This document shows positions 9,870 through 21,230 of a stretch of 64,000 nt of DNA, one piece after another (position 1 is the first letter of the stretch; each line of letters opens with the position of its first letter). The position numbers and the translations under genes were made by a program. The notes below the pieces were generated by a model. It saw nothing but the letters and a program-made list of their open reading frames with translations, ran no database searches and was not told where the DNA came from. The stretch comes from Cycas panzhihuaensis. Taxonomy: Eukaryota > Cycadophyta. The stretch is taken from NCBI GenBank assembly GCA_023213395.1, contig CM041465.1, forward strand, positions 69,075,741 to 69,139,740. Direction: 5' to 3'.

Positions 9870-10470
9870 GCAACCAGCATGTCATCAACATATAATACCA
9901 AGATAATGAATCCATTGTCCATAAATTTAAAGTAAACACAATGATCATACTCACTTCTTTTGAAATTTTGGCTCTCCATGAAGGCATCAAACTTCTTATA
10001 CCACTGCCTTGGTGATTGCTTCAGGCCATACAATGATTTCCTAAGCCTGCAAACAAGTCTTTTCCTGCCATCTTGTACAAACCCTTCTGGTTGATCCATA
10101 TAGATCTCCTCATCTAAATCTCCATGTAGAAAAGATGTTTTTACATCTAACTGCTCCAACTCCAAATCGAGAGAAGCTACCAATGCTAACAGCACTTGAA
10201 TTGAAACAAGTTTGACAACTGATGAAAAGATCTCATGAAAGTCAATACCTGCTTTCTGTACAAAAGCTTTAGCCACCGCCTTGCCTCAGATTTATCAACT
10301 TTTCTATCAACATTTGTTTTCTTTTTGAAAACCCACCTGCAACCAACAGTCTTCCTGCCATGTGGAAGTTCTACCAAGTCCCATGAATTATTTTTCTTCA
10401 AAGCATCTATCTCTTTCTGCATAGCTCTTTTCCACTTCTCTCCATGGATATCATCTACTGCTTCTTGAAA
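9870..10470 (-). pseudogene. B N-terminal RT
   Basis: Sense wording: WKRAMQKEIDALKKNNSWDLV, GCRWVFKKK, then (after a frame change near 10270) FVQKAGIDFHEIFSSVVK, LDVKTSFLHGDLDEEIYM, LYGLKQSPRQWY and the catalytic LYVDDMLVA box at 9870-9895, where element C begins. At 10265-10300 two frames overlap with a one-base shift. This is the polymerase half of RT and connects to 6922 on the other side of C. Confidence 0.85.
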
Positions 10471-11565
10471 ACATGTAGGCTCACCATCATTAGAAACCAA
10501 AGCAATAGAAGACGGGCTGTACTTGTCAGGTGGATGACTGACTCGTGTAGATCTTCTAACTGTTGGCAGAGGAGTGTTCAAATACTCCTGTGAATCTACT
10601 GCCGATTCATCTTCAGAAAGATCTTCATGCTCTTCTGATTCCACAGATGGATGCATTTCAAATTTGACTTGTTGATGTTCAACTTGCTGCTCTTGTCTCA
10701 TTTCAACTTCTCCACTATCTGATTTTACAAGGGGAGATTCATCAAATACGACATCTCTGTTAATGGTGATTTTGTGGGCAGTAAGATCCCACAACCTGTA
10801 TCCCTTCACACCATCCTTATCACCATAACCAACAAAGATATATCTCTTGTATTTTGGGTCTAACTTTGAACGTTTACTTTTGTCAGTCCAGGCATAAGCA
10901 TCACAACCAAAAACTTTTAAATTTGAATAATCACATGGATGTCCAGTCCATACCTCTTCAGGAATCTTGTAATCTATTGCAAGTGATGGTGACCTGTTTA
11001 CCAGATAGCAAGTTGTTTGAACAGCTTCTGCTCACAAGTCCTTCTCCACTCCTGCATTACTTAGCATGCTTCTTGCTCTTTCCAAGAGTGTCCTATTCAT
11101 GTGCTAGACAATGCCATTTTGCTGCGGAGTATAGCTAGTGGTCTTGTGTCTTTCGATCCCAGCTTCTGTGCAATAGTTCTCAAACTCCAAGGAGTTGAAC
11201 TCACCTCCATTGTTAGTTCTTAAACATTTGATTGTCTTACCAGTACTATTCTCAACTAAAGCCTTGAACTGCTTAAACATACTGAAAACTTTAGATTTCC
11301 TTTTTAAAAAATAGACCCATACCTTCCTGGAGTAATCATCTATAAATGTGACATAATACAATGATCCTCCACAAGATATTTTAGGGGCTGGTCCCCATAT
11401 ATCTAAATGTATGTAATCTAGAACGCCTTTACTAGTGTGACTCCCTACTTTAAACCTGAGTCTACACTGCTTTCCAAAAATACAATGTCTACAAAAGCCA
11501 ACCGAAAGTCGCAAGTTAGGAAGCAACTTACGGTTTATCAGCACCTTAAGTCCTTTCTCACTCAT
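10471..11565 (-). pseudogene. B integrase and IN-RT linker
   Basis: Pre-integrase zinc residues (CRHCIFGKQ) lie near 11480. The core follows: HLDIWGP (first Asp), [28 protein letters not shown]. The second catalytic position reads Asn (AAC) instead of Asp. The C-terminal region has CDAYAW and VVFDESP wording (10735-10900), then an acidic linker ending in PTVRRSTRVSHPP. The stop after QQNGIV and altered triad make this integrase inactive. Confidence 0.85.
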
Positions 11566-12060
11566 GTGCCCAAGTCTCTAATGCCATAACTGAGCTGGAT
11601 CTTCTGCAATCTTTGATGCTATAGCTGCTTGGATGACATTTGTACTTTCCACTAAAATGTAAAGATTTCCTTTCTTTAAGGCTTTCATAACAACCAAGGT
11701 GCCCTTTGACACCTTTAGGACTCCTTCATGACCTGTATGCTTAAAACCACCTGAATCTAATTCACCTAAGGAAATCAGATTCCTTTTCAAATCAGGTACA
11801 TGTCTAACCTCGGTTAATGTTCTGACTACCCCATCGAACATCTTAATTCTGATGCTACCAATACTTACTGTCTTACAAGAAACTTCATTTCCCATAAGCA
11901 CATCACCACCATCAAGAGGTTGGTATGATGAGAACCAACTCTTGTGTGGACACGTGGTGCGAAGCACCTGAATCTAATAACCAATCATGGTGATAATGAG
12001 AAACATTACAAGCGACCAAGACATCATCATCCATACCTTGATTTGACTCAACCTGATTCG
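11566..12060 (-). pseudogene. B protease and pre-integrase region
   Basis: The aspartic protease motif DSGASHHVS is intact near 11955-11990. It is the only canonical D-S-G-A among the eight Copia copies in this window. The tail reads VRHVPDLKRNLISLGELD (11578-11967 frame), then LVESTNVIQAAIA and AQLWH, the start of the pre-integrase domain. A frame change separates the protease motif (gag frame) from the tail. Confidence 0.8.
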
Positions 12061-12841
12061 CCTCCTTGTTAGGATCTTCCTTTTTCTGGAACTCCTTCCT
12101 TTTGTAAGAATCCTTCTTGAGGTGACCGGTCTTATTACAATGCCAACACCTGAGCTTACTCTTTTTGCTCTTTGACTTGGATCTCGATGTATCCCTGGAG
12201 TTTTGTCCTCTCTCAAACATTCTACCCCTTACTGTTATGGCTTTTGGTGTGGAGGTTTCAAAACTAGATTTCCTCTGCACTTCTTCCATTAGCAAAGGAC
12301 TCACAACAGAATCATAATCCAATACATCTGTAGTGCTAAAACTAATTGAGGTGAGAATATTATCCCAGGATTTGGGTAATGAGCATAACAAGGTAACAGC
12401 CTTGTCCTCATCCTCAATTTTAACGTCGATACTAGTCAACTGACAAATAAGAGTATTGAAAACATTTAAATGGTCAGCAATTTTTGTACCTTCCTTCATC
12501 CATAACGAGTACAATTGCCTCTTCAGGTAGATTCGATTCGTTACTGATTTGGTCATATACAAGCCTTCCAACTGGGTCCATAATCTTGCTGCTGTCTCTT
12601 CCCCTGCGATGTTAAACAAGACTTCATCTGCCAAGCACAATCATATTGTGCTAAGTGCCTTTTTGTCCAAGTCATCCCAATCATCATCGTCCATCCCTGC
12701 GGGTTTCTTCGATTTACCTGCAAGGGCTTTGTACAAGCCCTGCTATACAAGAATATCATGCGCTTTTAGCTTCCACAACTCGAAGTTGTTCTTGCCATTG
12801 AATTTCTCCACCTCGAACTTTGCACCTGCTAGTTTCACCAT
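12000..12841 (-). pseudogene. B gag
   Basis: The start is the ATG at 12839-12841 (minus), followed by MVKLAGAKFEVEKFNGKNNF, the Tnt1-type gag beginning. An amber codon interrupts the frame near residue 33 and a frame change or stop occurs before LCLADEVLFNIAG. The body reads LWTQLEGLYMTKS and LNVFNTLICQL. The nucleic-acid-binding knuckle near 12110-12150 reads CWHCNKTGHLKKDS, so the last Cys is Ser. Gag would form the particle. Confidence 0.85.
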
Positions 12842-12897
12842 TTTGGTGTAGAAAAGCCGACACCAAAACCTTCATGACTCATTTAGAAACAAAAGTG

Positions 12898-12909
12898 GCT
12901 CTGATACCA
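12898..12909 (-). promoter_or_regulatory. Primer-binding site of B
   Basis: The minus strand reads TGGTATCAGAGC, two bases from the LTR at 12912. Confidence 0.85.
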
Positions 12910-12911
12910 CT

Positions 12912-13245
12912 TGTTGAGAATACAAGGTCCCAAACCTTAAACCGCCACAATATTTAAACTATTTTGCAACTAGTTATAAGAATCGAAACTAAGATTTAAC
13001 ATGCAAGTTCTAAAATCAGAGATAATGCAATAACATCACTATACAAGCTAAACATCACATATGCACCCGATATAATGTGGTAAAACCCTAGCAGTGTGCT
13101 AGGGAAACATCCACACAGGAAAGGTATCGATCTTTATTGCTGTAGAATGGAGAAATAGTACATCTCAATAGCAGAGTGCTCTCAGGAACAACAACCAGCC
13201 GCCGCCCTCATCACAGTTCATTACATTACATTACAACATAATAAG
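12912..13245 (-). repeat. 5' LTR of B, first part (interrupted by D)
   Basis: Matches 5300 onward of the other LTR up to ATAAG, where D begins. The remainder resumes at 19558. Confidence 0.92.
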
Positions 13246-13600
13246 TGTTAGCGTGGCAGTTAATTATTAAGCCACTTAATTAATGTTAATGTGGTTTAAT
13301 TATGTGAAAAGGTGTGAGCGAAAAAGTGCGACTTATTCGGAGGGTCACAACCCTAATCGGGTGGCACCTCTTGGAGAGTATAAAAGCCTTGAGGCCTTGT
13401 ATATTCATCATCCAAGTTCATTGTGTAATAATAGATGATCCCTTGAGGATCCTTTTGTGGTGGGTTTTTTCCCGAAAGGGTTTCCCACGTATATCCTGTG
13501 TTCTGTGCCTATCTTCTGTGTATATTTTATATTGTGCTTGTTGTATATGGTAAAAGATCCTGCGTATGAGAACACATGTATGTCTTTATGTTCTCGAACA
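13246..13600 (+). repeat. 5' LTR of D
   Basis: Starts TGTTAGCGTGGCAG and ends CTCGAACA. A TATAAAAG promoter-like box is near 13378, upstream of the probable transcription start. Confidence 0.95.
13378..13386 (+). promoter_or_regulatory. Probable TATA box in D's LTR
   Basis: TATAAAAG in the LTR, repeated in the 3' copy near 19335. It is followed within 40 bases by the TTCATCATCC segment, a reasonable start region. Inferred from position only. Confidence 0.5.
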
Positions 13601-13612
13601 TGGTATCAGAGC
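13601..13612 (+). promoter_or_regulatory. Primer-binding site of D
   Basis: TGGTATCAGAGC immediately after the LTR, a perfect plant Copia Met-type site. Confidence 0.92.
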
Positions 13613-14117
13613 GATAGGGTCCTGCACAGCTAAAGCTTGACGGTGAGCGGGGAGATTGGATCGTTGGTTGCCGGGTGATGCCGTCTGACCCAAGATGAAT
13701 CTTAAGGGTCCATCAACTCCAACATCGTGCAGAAGCAGGCATAGAAAATCAGTGGTTGTTGGAGCAGTGGAGATCACTATTCAACAAAGTGTAAGGGTTA
13801 TCGGAGTCAATATTCAGGCATGCAGAACGTAGTCTGTTGGTGACTCGGCGACGATAAGGACAACCTTCTTTGTATACAAGTAAGTTGATCAGAACACAAT
13901 AAAACTCATAAGGAAAGAGTATTTTCTGGAGTCATCTACCTACAAGTCTGTATAAGGGAGAGATTGGAGCCCTTTTTTGGATCGTTTTCAGCCTGCTACA
14001 CTTGGTTTAGGTGTTGTATCTAGCAAATCTTCATATTTTTTGAGTTGTTGTGCTTTTGTGACCCCTCTCCTTGGGTGAATTCATTGTATTGAGCCCGCAC
14101 CTGTGTGTTAAGACATT

Positions 14118-14303
14118 GCTGGGCTGTTTTGGATACTTGTATACATAAAATAAGCGCTGTACAACACTAAAAACAACAGAGAAATAAGAAGCTGAAGTGT
14201 GTTTATGTTTGCTGGGCTGTTTTGGAGACTTGTATGCATAAAATAAGCGTTGTACATCACTAAAAACAGCAGAGAAATAAGAAGCTGAAGCGTGTTTATG
14301 TTG
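14118..14303 (+). repeat. 93-bp tandem duplication in D's leader
   Basis: Two copies beginning GCTGGGCTGTTTTGGA at 14118 and 14211, with a third start (GCTGGG) at 14304. The copies differ at a handful of bases. It lies in the untranslated leader between PBS and gag. Confidence 0.9.
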
Positions 14304-15183
14304 GCTGGGCACTTAATACTCACAGCTGGGTTGTTTTTGGGCGTGCTTGAGCGACTCTAGAGGTGGCTGTCCATGTTTGAAGACTAGATTTCAAGGTCGC
14401 CTCCGCTTTTGGTGTCCATTTCTCTTCATCGGGCGATTTGCCGCAGAGTCAAGGCGTGTGAAGAGTCTTGGGTTGGATATACCAGCCTTTCTCATCCGCA
14501 TGCAGGTAATCAAGGTGAAAATCTGCCGTGTATACACCGCAAGTTCCGCTCTTATCCACAGCCTGCCTTTGAAGTCGCTTTTGTGGCGGTAGAGATCTCC
14601 TATCATATTGGAGATACGTTGGGTCGCATTCACTTCATTTCACTAAGTTTTTGGACTTAGGTGTTTTTTGGAAAATTAAAAAACACGTGGGTTAAGTTAT
14701 ATGCAGGCGCCTCTTTGTGAAAAGTCGCACTTGTAGGAATATGCCTTTTGGCATATTCCTCTCAACTTAAAAATATAAAAAGTGACCCTTTACACTATTG
14801 AAATATGAACATTTGTTGATATTTGAAGATAATACTTGGAGTATTGAAGTGTTGTTGACCCATTTCAAGCGTGTATCGAGGCGTTGTGTGTGTATTTGAG
14901 ACTTGTGACCGTGCACCGTCATCTTGTGGTACTTTCTTTGTACTAAAACAAGCATTTTTTGGTCATTTGGAGTGTCGAGTGTGACGTTTAATGACCATCT
15001 AAGGACGTTTGTTGACGAAAAAGGGAAGAAATACAGTCAGTGGCTCAAGTGATGTGAGCATAATCTATGTTAGGGTCCTTTGGAAGTGTGCTCGTGAAGC
15101 AAAGGAAGGTCACAAGGGTGCATTTTCGTCCTTAATATGTCCGTTTGGTGTTGTGTACTTCATTTTGTAGCCAGATATTCGAG

Positions 15184-16000
15184 ATGGAGAAGCTTATGCC
15201 GAAGGTTATCTTTAATGGTAATAACTTCAGCGAATGGAAGGCTAACATGGAGCTAATTCTAATGGTGAACCAACTCTGGGGAATCACCAAGGCGAAACTT
15301 GAGTCAGTCCCACTTGACTATAAGGAGTGGATCAGACTTGAAGAGAAACAATTTATGGCCGTTGGGCTACTGAAACTTTCACCAGCGTCGGACCAGAGAG
15401 CCCTTGTTCACAATCTAGACGACCCAGCCGAGATTTGGACGAAGTTGTGTGACACTTTTGAGAAGAAGAAGACGAATAGGCGTCTTGCTTTGATGTTGGA
15501 ACTACTCAATTCAAAAGTCGAAGATGAGAACAACATCAGCTCCTACCTGAACAAGATAACCGACTTGAAGAACAAGTTAGAAGAGTTAAAGCAGAATTCG
15601 ATCGATGATGTGCTCCTGTTTGCGATATCATGTCGAAGTTGCCAGTTGCATTCGCCACATTCCAGACCATATATGGTAGAGACCAAGTGATGGAGACAGA
15701 AACTTTTGACGGGTTTAAAAACCTAATTCTAGCAGAGGATGCCAAGCTAAAACATCATGGTTTGCTTGGAGGATCCAGTTCAAGTCAGGCCTTAGCCATG
15801 AAAACTCAGCGGAAGGAGGCCCCGAAGGAGGAGAAGATCACACAACGGTCTGGAGAAGGCTCCTAAGACAAGAAGAAGTTTAATGGAAAGTGCAGTTATT
15901 GCAAAAAGGATGGTCACCGTGAGAAGAACTGTTGGTTCAAGCGTCGTGACAAACGCAAAGGCAACCAGGATGATAAAGGAAAGGGTGTTCCGCCCATTGC
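15184..16000 (+). pseudogene. D gag with zinc knuckle (frameshifted)
   Basis: The start ATG at 15184 gives MEKLMPKVIFNGNNFSEWK, a typical Copia gag opening with the W of the N-terminal helix. UBN2-type wording follows (LVHNLDDPAEIWTKL, LNSKVEDENNISSYLNK). Near 15625 the frame shifts by one: the continuation MSKLPVAFATF and FDGFKNLILAEDAKL is in 15630-15866. A TAA interrupts at about 15864, after which the knuckle CSYCKKDGHREKNC (about 15891-15932) is still readable. Gag would package the RNA. Confidence 0.88.
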
Positions 16001-17521
16001 GTCCGAAAGCACAAACCTTGTCACCGAATCAAATCGGAGAGACTATTGGGTATTGACTGAGCGAAGCACATCTCTTACCAGAGGCGTAACTTTGATAAGT
16101 TGAACTCAAATCAGAATGGAGCGGAGATTGTTCTTGGAGATGCCCGCGTATTGCCAGTGGATGGTATCGGTGATGTTTTCATTGCAGGAGGCAAGTTTTC
16201 CGGGGTATACTTTGTACCCAAGATGCAGTTGAACCTTCTGTCTGCTAGGGAGATCTGCAAACAAGGTATGAAAGTGGAGCTCTATGAAGATAAGTGTCTG
16301 ATTAAGGACCCAAAACAGAATTTTGCTGTCATAGCTATCGGAAAAGTCATGGACAAGTTCTGGGTGTTTGAGAAGTTTCAATCTCCGAAGAAGTCCTATG
16401 CCTTTGTTACCAGTGCGGATGACATGAGTAAACTGTGGCACAATCGCCTTGGGCACCTTAATTACAGAAGTATTGCACTGCTGAAGAGGTTGAAGATGGT
16501 GGATGGGCTGCCGTCAGTTACCTGCTCAGATGGTGTATGCGAAGGATGCATGTATGGTAAGCATCATCGCTATCCTTTTGCTCGGGATAACGCCTGGAGA
16601 GCCAAGGAGAAGCTGGAGCTTGTGCATTCAGACATTATGGGACCACTTCCTAATCCTTCGATATCAGGAGCTCGTTATACACTCGTGTTTGTGGACGATT
16701 ACACCAGAAAGCACGGGTTTATTTTCTCAAAACAAGTCATATGTATTTGATCGCTCGTGATTGGAAAGCGATGGTTGAAAACGAAAGTGAAAAGAAAATA
16801 AAAACTTTACAGTGATAATGGTAAGGAATACGACAATCATGCGTTTAATCGGTTCGCCGCAACCATGGTATAAAGCGGAGTTTACGGTCCAGTATACCCC
16901 ACAATGTAATGTAGTTGCTGAAAGAAAGAATCGTACTATGATGGAGATGGTGAGGTGTATGGTGCATGCTAAAACACGCCACCAAGTTTTGGGCGTGTCG
17001 TAGCATTGCTTATATATTGAACAGATACCCACTCAGTGCGCAAGATGACCCCAAGAGAAATGGACCGGAAGCCTACCATTAGTCATTTGAGAACGTTTGG
17101 GTGTATAGCGTACGCCCACATCCCTGATGATACCTGCAAGAAGCTGGATCGTAAGAGTCTGAAGTGCATATTCATGGGGTATTGCATGGAGAACAAAGCT
17201 TACAGACTATGGAATCCACAGGGGGAGAAGATTGTGGTTAGTCGAGATGTTAAATTTGACGAGTCATCGACGTACCATGCTGAAAGAGCATCAGAGGAAG
17301 CTTTTTACCCTCCCCTTCTCCCATTCCCAGATTCTTCAAGCGAAGAGGACGATGAGCCATCAGTAGCACCTGAGGAAGCAGGACCAAGTGGGACGCGTAA
17401 TAGTGAGGAACCGCCACTAGTAGAAGTACCTCTAGCAACGGGTCCTTCTATACCTTTATGGGCAAGGAAAAGTCTTGAAGATTCCGGTGTGGCGATGCAA
17501 ACTCTTACTGATGATAGATGA
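16001..17521 (+). pseudogene. D protease and integrase (broken)
   Basis: At 16045-16080 the protease opens with DYWVLD, but the catalytic triplet is lost: a short deletion leaves a TGA after the Asp. The tail and pre-integrase domain follow (LPVDGIGDVFI, LWHNRLGHLNYRSI, CEGCMYGKH with the HHCC residues). The integrase core shows HSDIMGP, FVDDYTRK, YSDNGKEY and VVAERKNRT, so all three acidic residues are present, but frame changes fall at about 16710, 16800 and 17000. The C-terminal region at 17036-17521 (TFGCIAYAHIP, VVSRDVKFDE) ends in an acidic linker. Confidence 0.88.
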
Positions 17522-17524
17522 ACC

Positions 17525-19120
17525 AGAAGTTAGCATGCCAGTCGAACTCTGCTGGTCGACACCAATGACTCCAGTGATCCTGATTCATTTGCCGAAGCGA
17601 AAGGAGATCCACGATGGAGAGCTGCAATGGAGGAAGAGTATGGTTCTCTGATGAAGAACGATACGTGGGATTTGGTTCCACTACCTCCATCGAAGAATCT
17701 TGTTGGATGCAAGTGGGTCTATAAGACAAAGTTCCGCTCCGATGGAGAGGTGGACAAGTATAAGGCCAGACTTGTTGCGCAGGGATTCAAGCAGAAAGAA
17801 GGAATTGACTATGAGGAGACGTTTGCACCAGTCTCCAGAATGACAACGGTCCGCTTACTCATTTCCTTAGCAGCTGCTTTAGATTGGGAGTTACACCAGA
17901 TGGACGTTAAGTCTGCATTCCTTAATGGGGATCTAAAGGAGGAGATATACATGTCGCAGCCTCTGGGATTCATTAAGGATGGCCAGGAGCATCTTGTTTG
18001 CCGTTTGAAGAAATCAATCTATGGCTTGAAACAAACACCTCGTGCTTGGTATGAGAAGATGGATGCTAAGTTAAAGCTGAAGGTTTTGAAATTTCAGAAC
18101 TCGACCCAAACCTGTATGTGAAAAGAAGAGGGACTTCCGTAGTTGCTTGCGTGGTGTATGTGGATGATCTAATCATCGGCAGTAATCGTAGCAAGGCTAT
18201 AGCCGAAGTCAAGTCCAATTTGGGAGCTTCATTCGACATGACGGATCTTGGGAAACTTCACTATTTCTTGGGCATTCAGATCAGGCAGATGGAAGATAGG
18301 ATCGTGTTGTTGCAATCCCAGTATGTGAAGAACTTATTGGAGAGATTTGGAATGCAACACTGCAAACCTATTGCAACACCTTGTGTTAAAGGCGCAAGAT
18401 TGCAGAAGGATATGGCCAAACCTTGTGTAGATAGTACAACGTATCGTCAGTTGGTAGGGAGTCTCATTTATTTGACTCATACCAGGCCAGATATCGCATA
18501 CACTGTTGGATTGGTTTCCCGCTACATGCAGAATCCATAGGAGCCTCATTTGGTGGCAGCAAAACGGATTTTGAAATATCTAAAGGGGACAATCAATTTT
18601 GGTCTTGAATACCACACAGGTGAGAAGATCAGGTTGCATGGCTACACGGATGCTGATTGGGAGGAGATTCCGACGATCTAAGTCCACCGTTGGATACCGC
18701 TTAGTATTGGCAATGGATTTATTTCGTGGCGGAAGAAGCAAAGCAGACAAGGCGCTATCTTCTACGAGTAATATCAAGGACTCGGTCTTTGGTGCGAAAG
18801 AAGCGAGATGGTTGCAAGGTCTCTTGGAATTTCTTGGCGTTTCCAATGGACATCCAATTCTCTTTGTTGATAATCAGAGTACCATTCGGCTGTCGAAGAA
18901 TCCAGAGTTTCATGCGCGTACAAAGCATATTGATATTCAACACCATTACATTCGTGAGCTAATCAAGTCAGGGAAACTACTGGTCGACTATTGTCCTAGT
19001 GAATTACAACTTGCGGACGTGTTTACCAAGCCTCTCACTGAAGACCATTTCACGAAGATGCGTACCGGATTAGGACTCACTGATGTTATCCTTGAGGGGG
19101 GGATGTATCAACAAGGATAA
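17525..19120 (+). pseudogene. D reverse transcriptase and RNase H (broken)
   Basis: RT reads WDLVPLPPSKNLVGCKWVY, MDVKSAFLNGDLKEEIYM and YGLKQTPRAWY in 17627-18121. A frame change at about 18100 precedes the catalytic VVYVDDLIIG box and LVGSLIYLTHTRPDIAYTVG in 18118-18540. A TAG follows at 18538. RNase H wording (KYLKGT, GYTDADW) is split by another shift near 18655. The rest continues in 18599-19120 with FVDNQSTIRLSKNPEFHARTKHID and ADVFTKPLTE. The stop TAA is at 19118-19120. Confidence 0.9.
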
Positions 19121-19192
19121 AGAAGCTGCAGGATAGTCCCAACGTTCGTGATAACTCAACTGCTGCATGTTGCAGATTCCCCACATTCACAT

Positions 19193-19202
19193 TAAGGGGG
19201 GA
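19193..19202 (+). promoter_or_regulatory. Polypurine tract of D
   Basis: TAAGGGGGGA ends exactly at the 3' LTR. It is the same ten bases as E's tract. Confidence 0.9.
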
Positions 19203-19557
19203 TGTTAGCGTGGCAGTTAATTATTAAGCCACTTAATTAATGTTAATGTGGTTTAATTATGTGAAAAGGTGTGAGCGAAAAAGTGCGACTTATTCGGAGG
19301 GTCACAACCCTAATCGGGTGGCACCTCTTGGAGAGTATAAAAGCCTTGAGGCCTTGTATATTCATCATCCAAGTTCATTGTGTAATAATCAATGATCCCT
19401 TGAGGATCCTTTTGTGGTGGGTTTTTTCCTGAAAGGGTTTCCCACGTATATCCTGTGTTCTGTGCCTATCTTCTGTGTATATTTTATATTGTGCTTGCTG
19501 TGTATGGTAAAAGATCCTGTGTATGAGAACACATGTATGTCTTTATGTTCTCGAACA
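19203..19557 (+). repeat. 3' LTR of D
   Basis: 355 bp, same ends as the 5' copy, and followed by ATAAG (TSD). Confidence 0.95.
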
Positions 19558-19885
19558 ATAAGAAAAGCCCTAAAACGGGCTACATGAGAGGGACATCCAA
19601 GGCATGAATCTCAACCGTAGAATCTAGGGTATTTGTATCGAACAACCCTGATTCTCTTTACATTTTAATATGGTTTACATGGCTAATTTTTCGGGTCGGG
19701 GGATATCTCCCCCGAACACCCTCTTAGCGGGGGGCGTCCCCCCCCCCCCCGCCCCCCCCCGGACCTCCCGGCCAAGGGGGGCTCCCACCCCCCTTGGAAC
19801 TGCCCTAGAAAGATTAGGGGGGGAAACTGCGCCGAAAACGTGCCAAAATTTTAGCCCCAAAATATTGTTGTCAGAATACCCAACA
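19558..19885 (-). repeat. 5' LTR of B, second part
   Basis: Continues B's LTR after insertion D and ends ACCCAACA, followed by the TSD CTTAA. Between 19729 and 19800 it has long C and G runs that the other B LTR (5778-5850) lacks. Confidence 0.9.
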
Positions 19886-20171
19886 CTTAATGTAAATGTG
19901 GGGTCTTGAAGTCTTCCTAGGGATTGGTTTAACTATTTATCCTTGTTGATAGATCCCCCTTCAAGGATAACCTCGCTAAATCCTAAATTCGCACGAACCT
20001 TGATGAAGCGATTTTCAGTAAGAGCTCGGTGAACATGTCTTCAAGTTGATCTTTACTTGGACAAAATTCAACTTGCATCTTCCCTGATTTGATCTGCTCT
20101 CGAAGGTAATGGTGCCATGCCTCGTATGTGTGTGATATTTTGGAAATGTTTCCAACAATCCCTACAACCAT
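19886..20171 (-). pseudogene. E RNase H remnant
   Basis: The minus strand gives HYLREQIKSGKMQVEFCPSK and QLEDMFTELL, matching D's ELIKSGKLLVDYCPSE and LADVFTKPL. The tail runs into the GGGGTC...TAAATG segment that once joined the polypurine tract now at 5289. Confidence 0.75.
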
Positions 20172-21230
20172 ACAGTGTCTCGCGTTGATACTTAGTCCAT
20201 AGTACTCAACCTTTTTCCTTTACTAAAACAAGAGGTTGAGTTGCTTGAGCCATGTAGATCTCCTTTTCAAGTCTCCGTTAAGGAATGTTAACATCTCGTT
20301 CATTTGATGTAACTCCCAATTATATGTAGTTGATAAAATAAGGATCAATCAGACCAAAAACATCATAGAGACTAGGCAAATGTCTCCTCATAATTCTTTT
20401 TTTTTTGTTTGAAATCTTGGGCATCAAGTTTACCAACTTGCAATCGACCATGTTTTTTGAGGGAGGTAAGAGAACCAAATCCCACATATTATTTCTCCAT
20501 TGTAGCTCTCCATTGCGAATATCCTTTTGCTGGTATCGTTGGTGTCTATCATGAGTTTGAATGGCATGCTGATCCTTGTTCTTCAATCATCCTCTAGGTC
20601 TTCAACCGTTATACTAGTGTCCTTGATGGTCCTCCTAGCCCATAATGGAACATGTGGTTGCAATCCGTGCCTCTACTTGTAATAGCTCGTCATCAATACT
20701 CCCACTAGGTCTTGCTTCCATTTCAATCTCAAATATAATGTTAAACACAAAAACCTCGACACCTGTTAAATTACGACTCAGAAAGGGAAGAAATGAAGGA
20801 TAAAACCTATATTTAGATGACATTTCAGCATGATACATCAATAACTCATCTAAACTGATATCTAGACTAATCACAATGCACTTCCCCTTGTGAATCACAC
20901 AGTTTGTAAGCTTTATTTTTATTAGAAACCCCATACGAATATACTTCAAACTCTTGCGTTCTCGCTATTGTGATCTTCGTCTAAGATGTGTGCAATCAGT
21001 GCACCAAACAATCAATGGAAGGTTTCTGACTGGTCCAACACAATTCGGGGGTTATGCCACGAACAACCTTAGAAGAGATCCGATTAAACAACTATCACAA
21101 CAACTTCTACCAAAAAAACATAGGAAGTAAAGCCTTACAATGCACCAAACACCTCCACATCTGCATCATGGTACCACTCTTCATTTGCAACACATTATAA
21201 TATGGGGTACACGGGATAACCAACTCCCAT
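20172..21230 (-). pseudogene. E RT start and integrase remnants
   Basis: Right to left: integrase wording equivalent to ERKNRTMMEM near 21150-21220, a TPE...KPSID stretch near 20990-21060, MGFLIKIKLTNCVIHKGKCI and ISLDISLDE at 20860-20949 (like D's MGYCMENKAYRLWNPQGEKI), then WDLVLLPPSKNMVDCKLV at 20420-20510, the RT N-terminus. Most of RT (palm, YVDD) is missing between about 20172 and 20400, so a large deletion is present in addition to point decay. Confidence 0.7.

Larger units (their letters stand above)
13246..19557 (+). mobile_element. Copia LTR retrotransposon D
   Basis: 6312 bp with two 355-bp LTRs, TSD ATAAG (13241-13245 and 19558-19562), a PBS touching the 5' LTR, a 1.6-kb leader, gag, PR, IN, RT, RNase H and a PPT. 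By eye the LTRs differ at about six positions (about 98 percent identity), the youngest insertion in the window. Yet the coding part has at least eight frameshifts or stops. It is inserted head-to-head relative to B, within B's LTR. Confidence 0.95.
5300..19885 (-). mobile_element. Copia LTR retrotransposon B, carrying nested C and D
   Basis: Minus-strand, Tnt1-like Copia. The left LTR is 5300-5929. The right LTR is 12912-13245 continued at 19558-19885, split by D. The TSD is CTTAA on both sides. After removing C (6923-9869) and D (13246-19557) the element is about 5.3 kb, a normal Copia size. Gene order is gag, PR, IN, RT, RNase H. The two LTRs differ at about 9 of the first 205 bases by eye. 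Internal frames carry stops, so this copy is dead, but every domain is still recognisable. Confidence 0.92.

Noticed and set aside
10235-10468. Plus-strand 77-residue frame
   Set aside because: Antisense shadow of B's RT N-terminus and linker.
13601-13612. Possible tRNA gene pieces at the TGGTATCAGAGC sites
   Set aside because: Only the stretch complementary to the tRNA 3' end is present next to LTRs. No cloverleaf or A/B boxes were seen, so these are primer-binding sites.
14031-14323. Two overlapping minus-strand frames with repeated wording
   Set aside because: The repetition comes from the 93-bp duplication in D's leader, which is on the other strand and non-coding.
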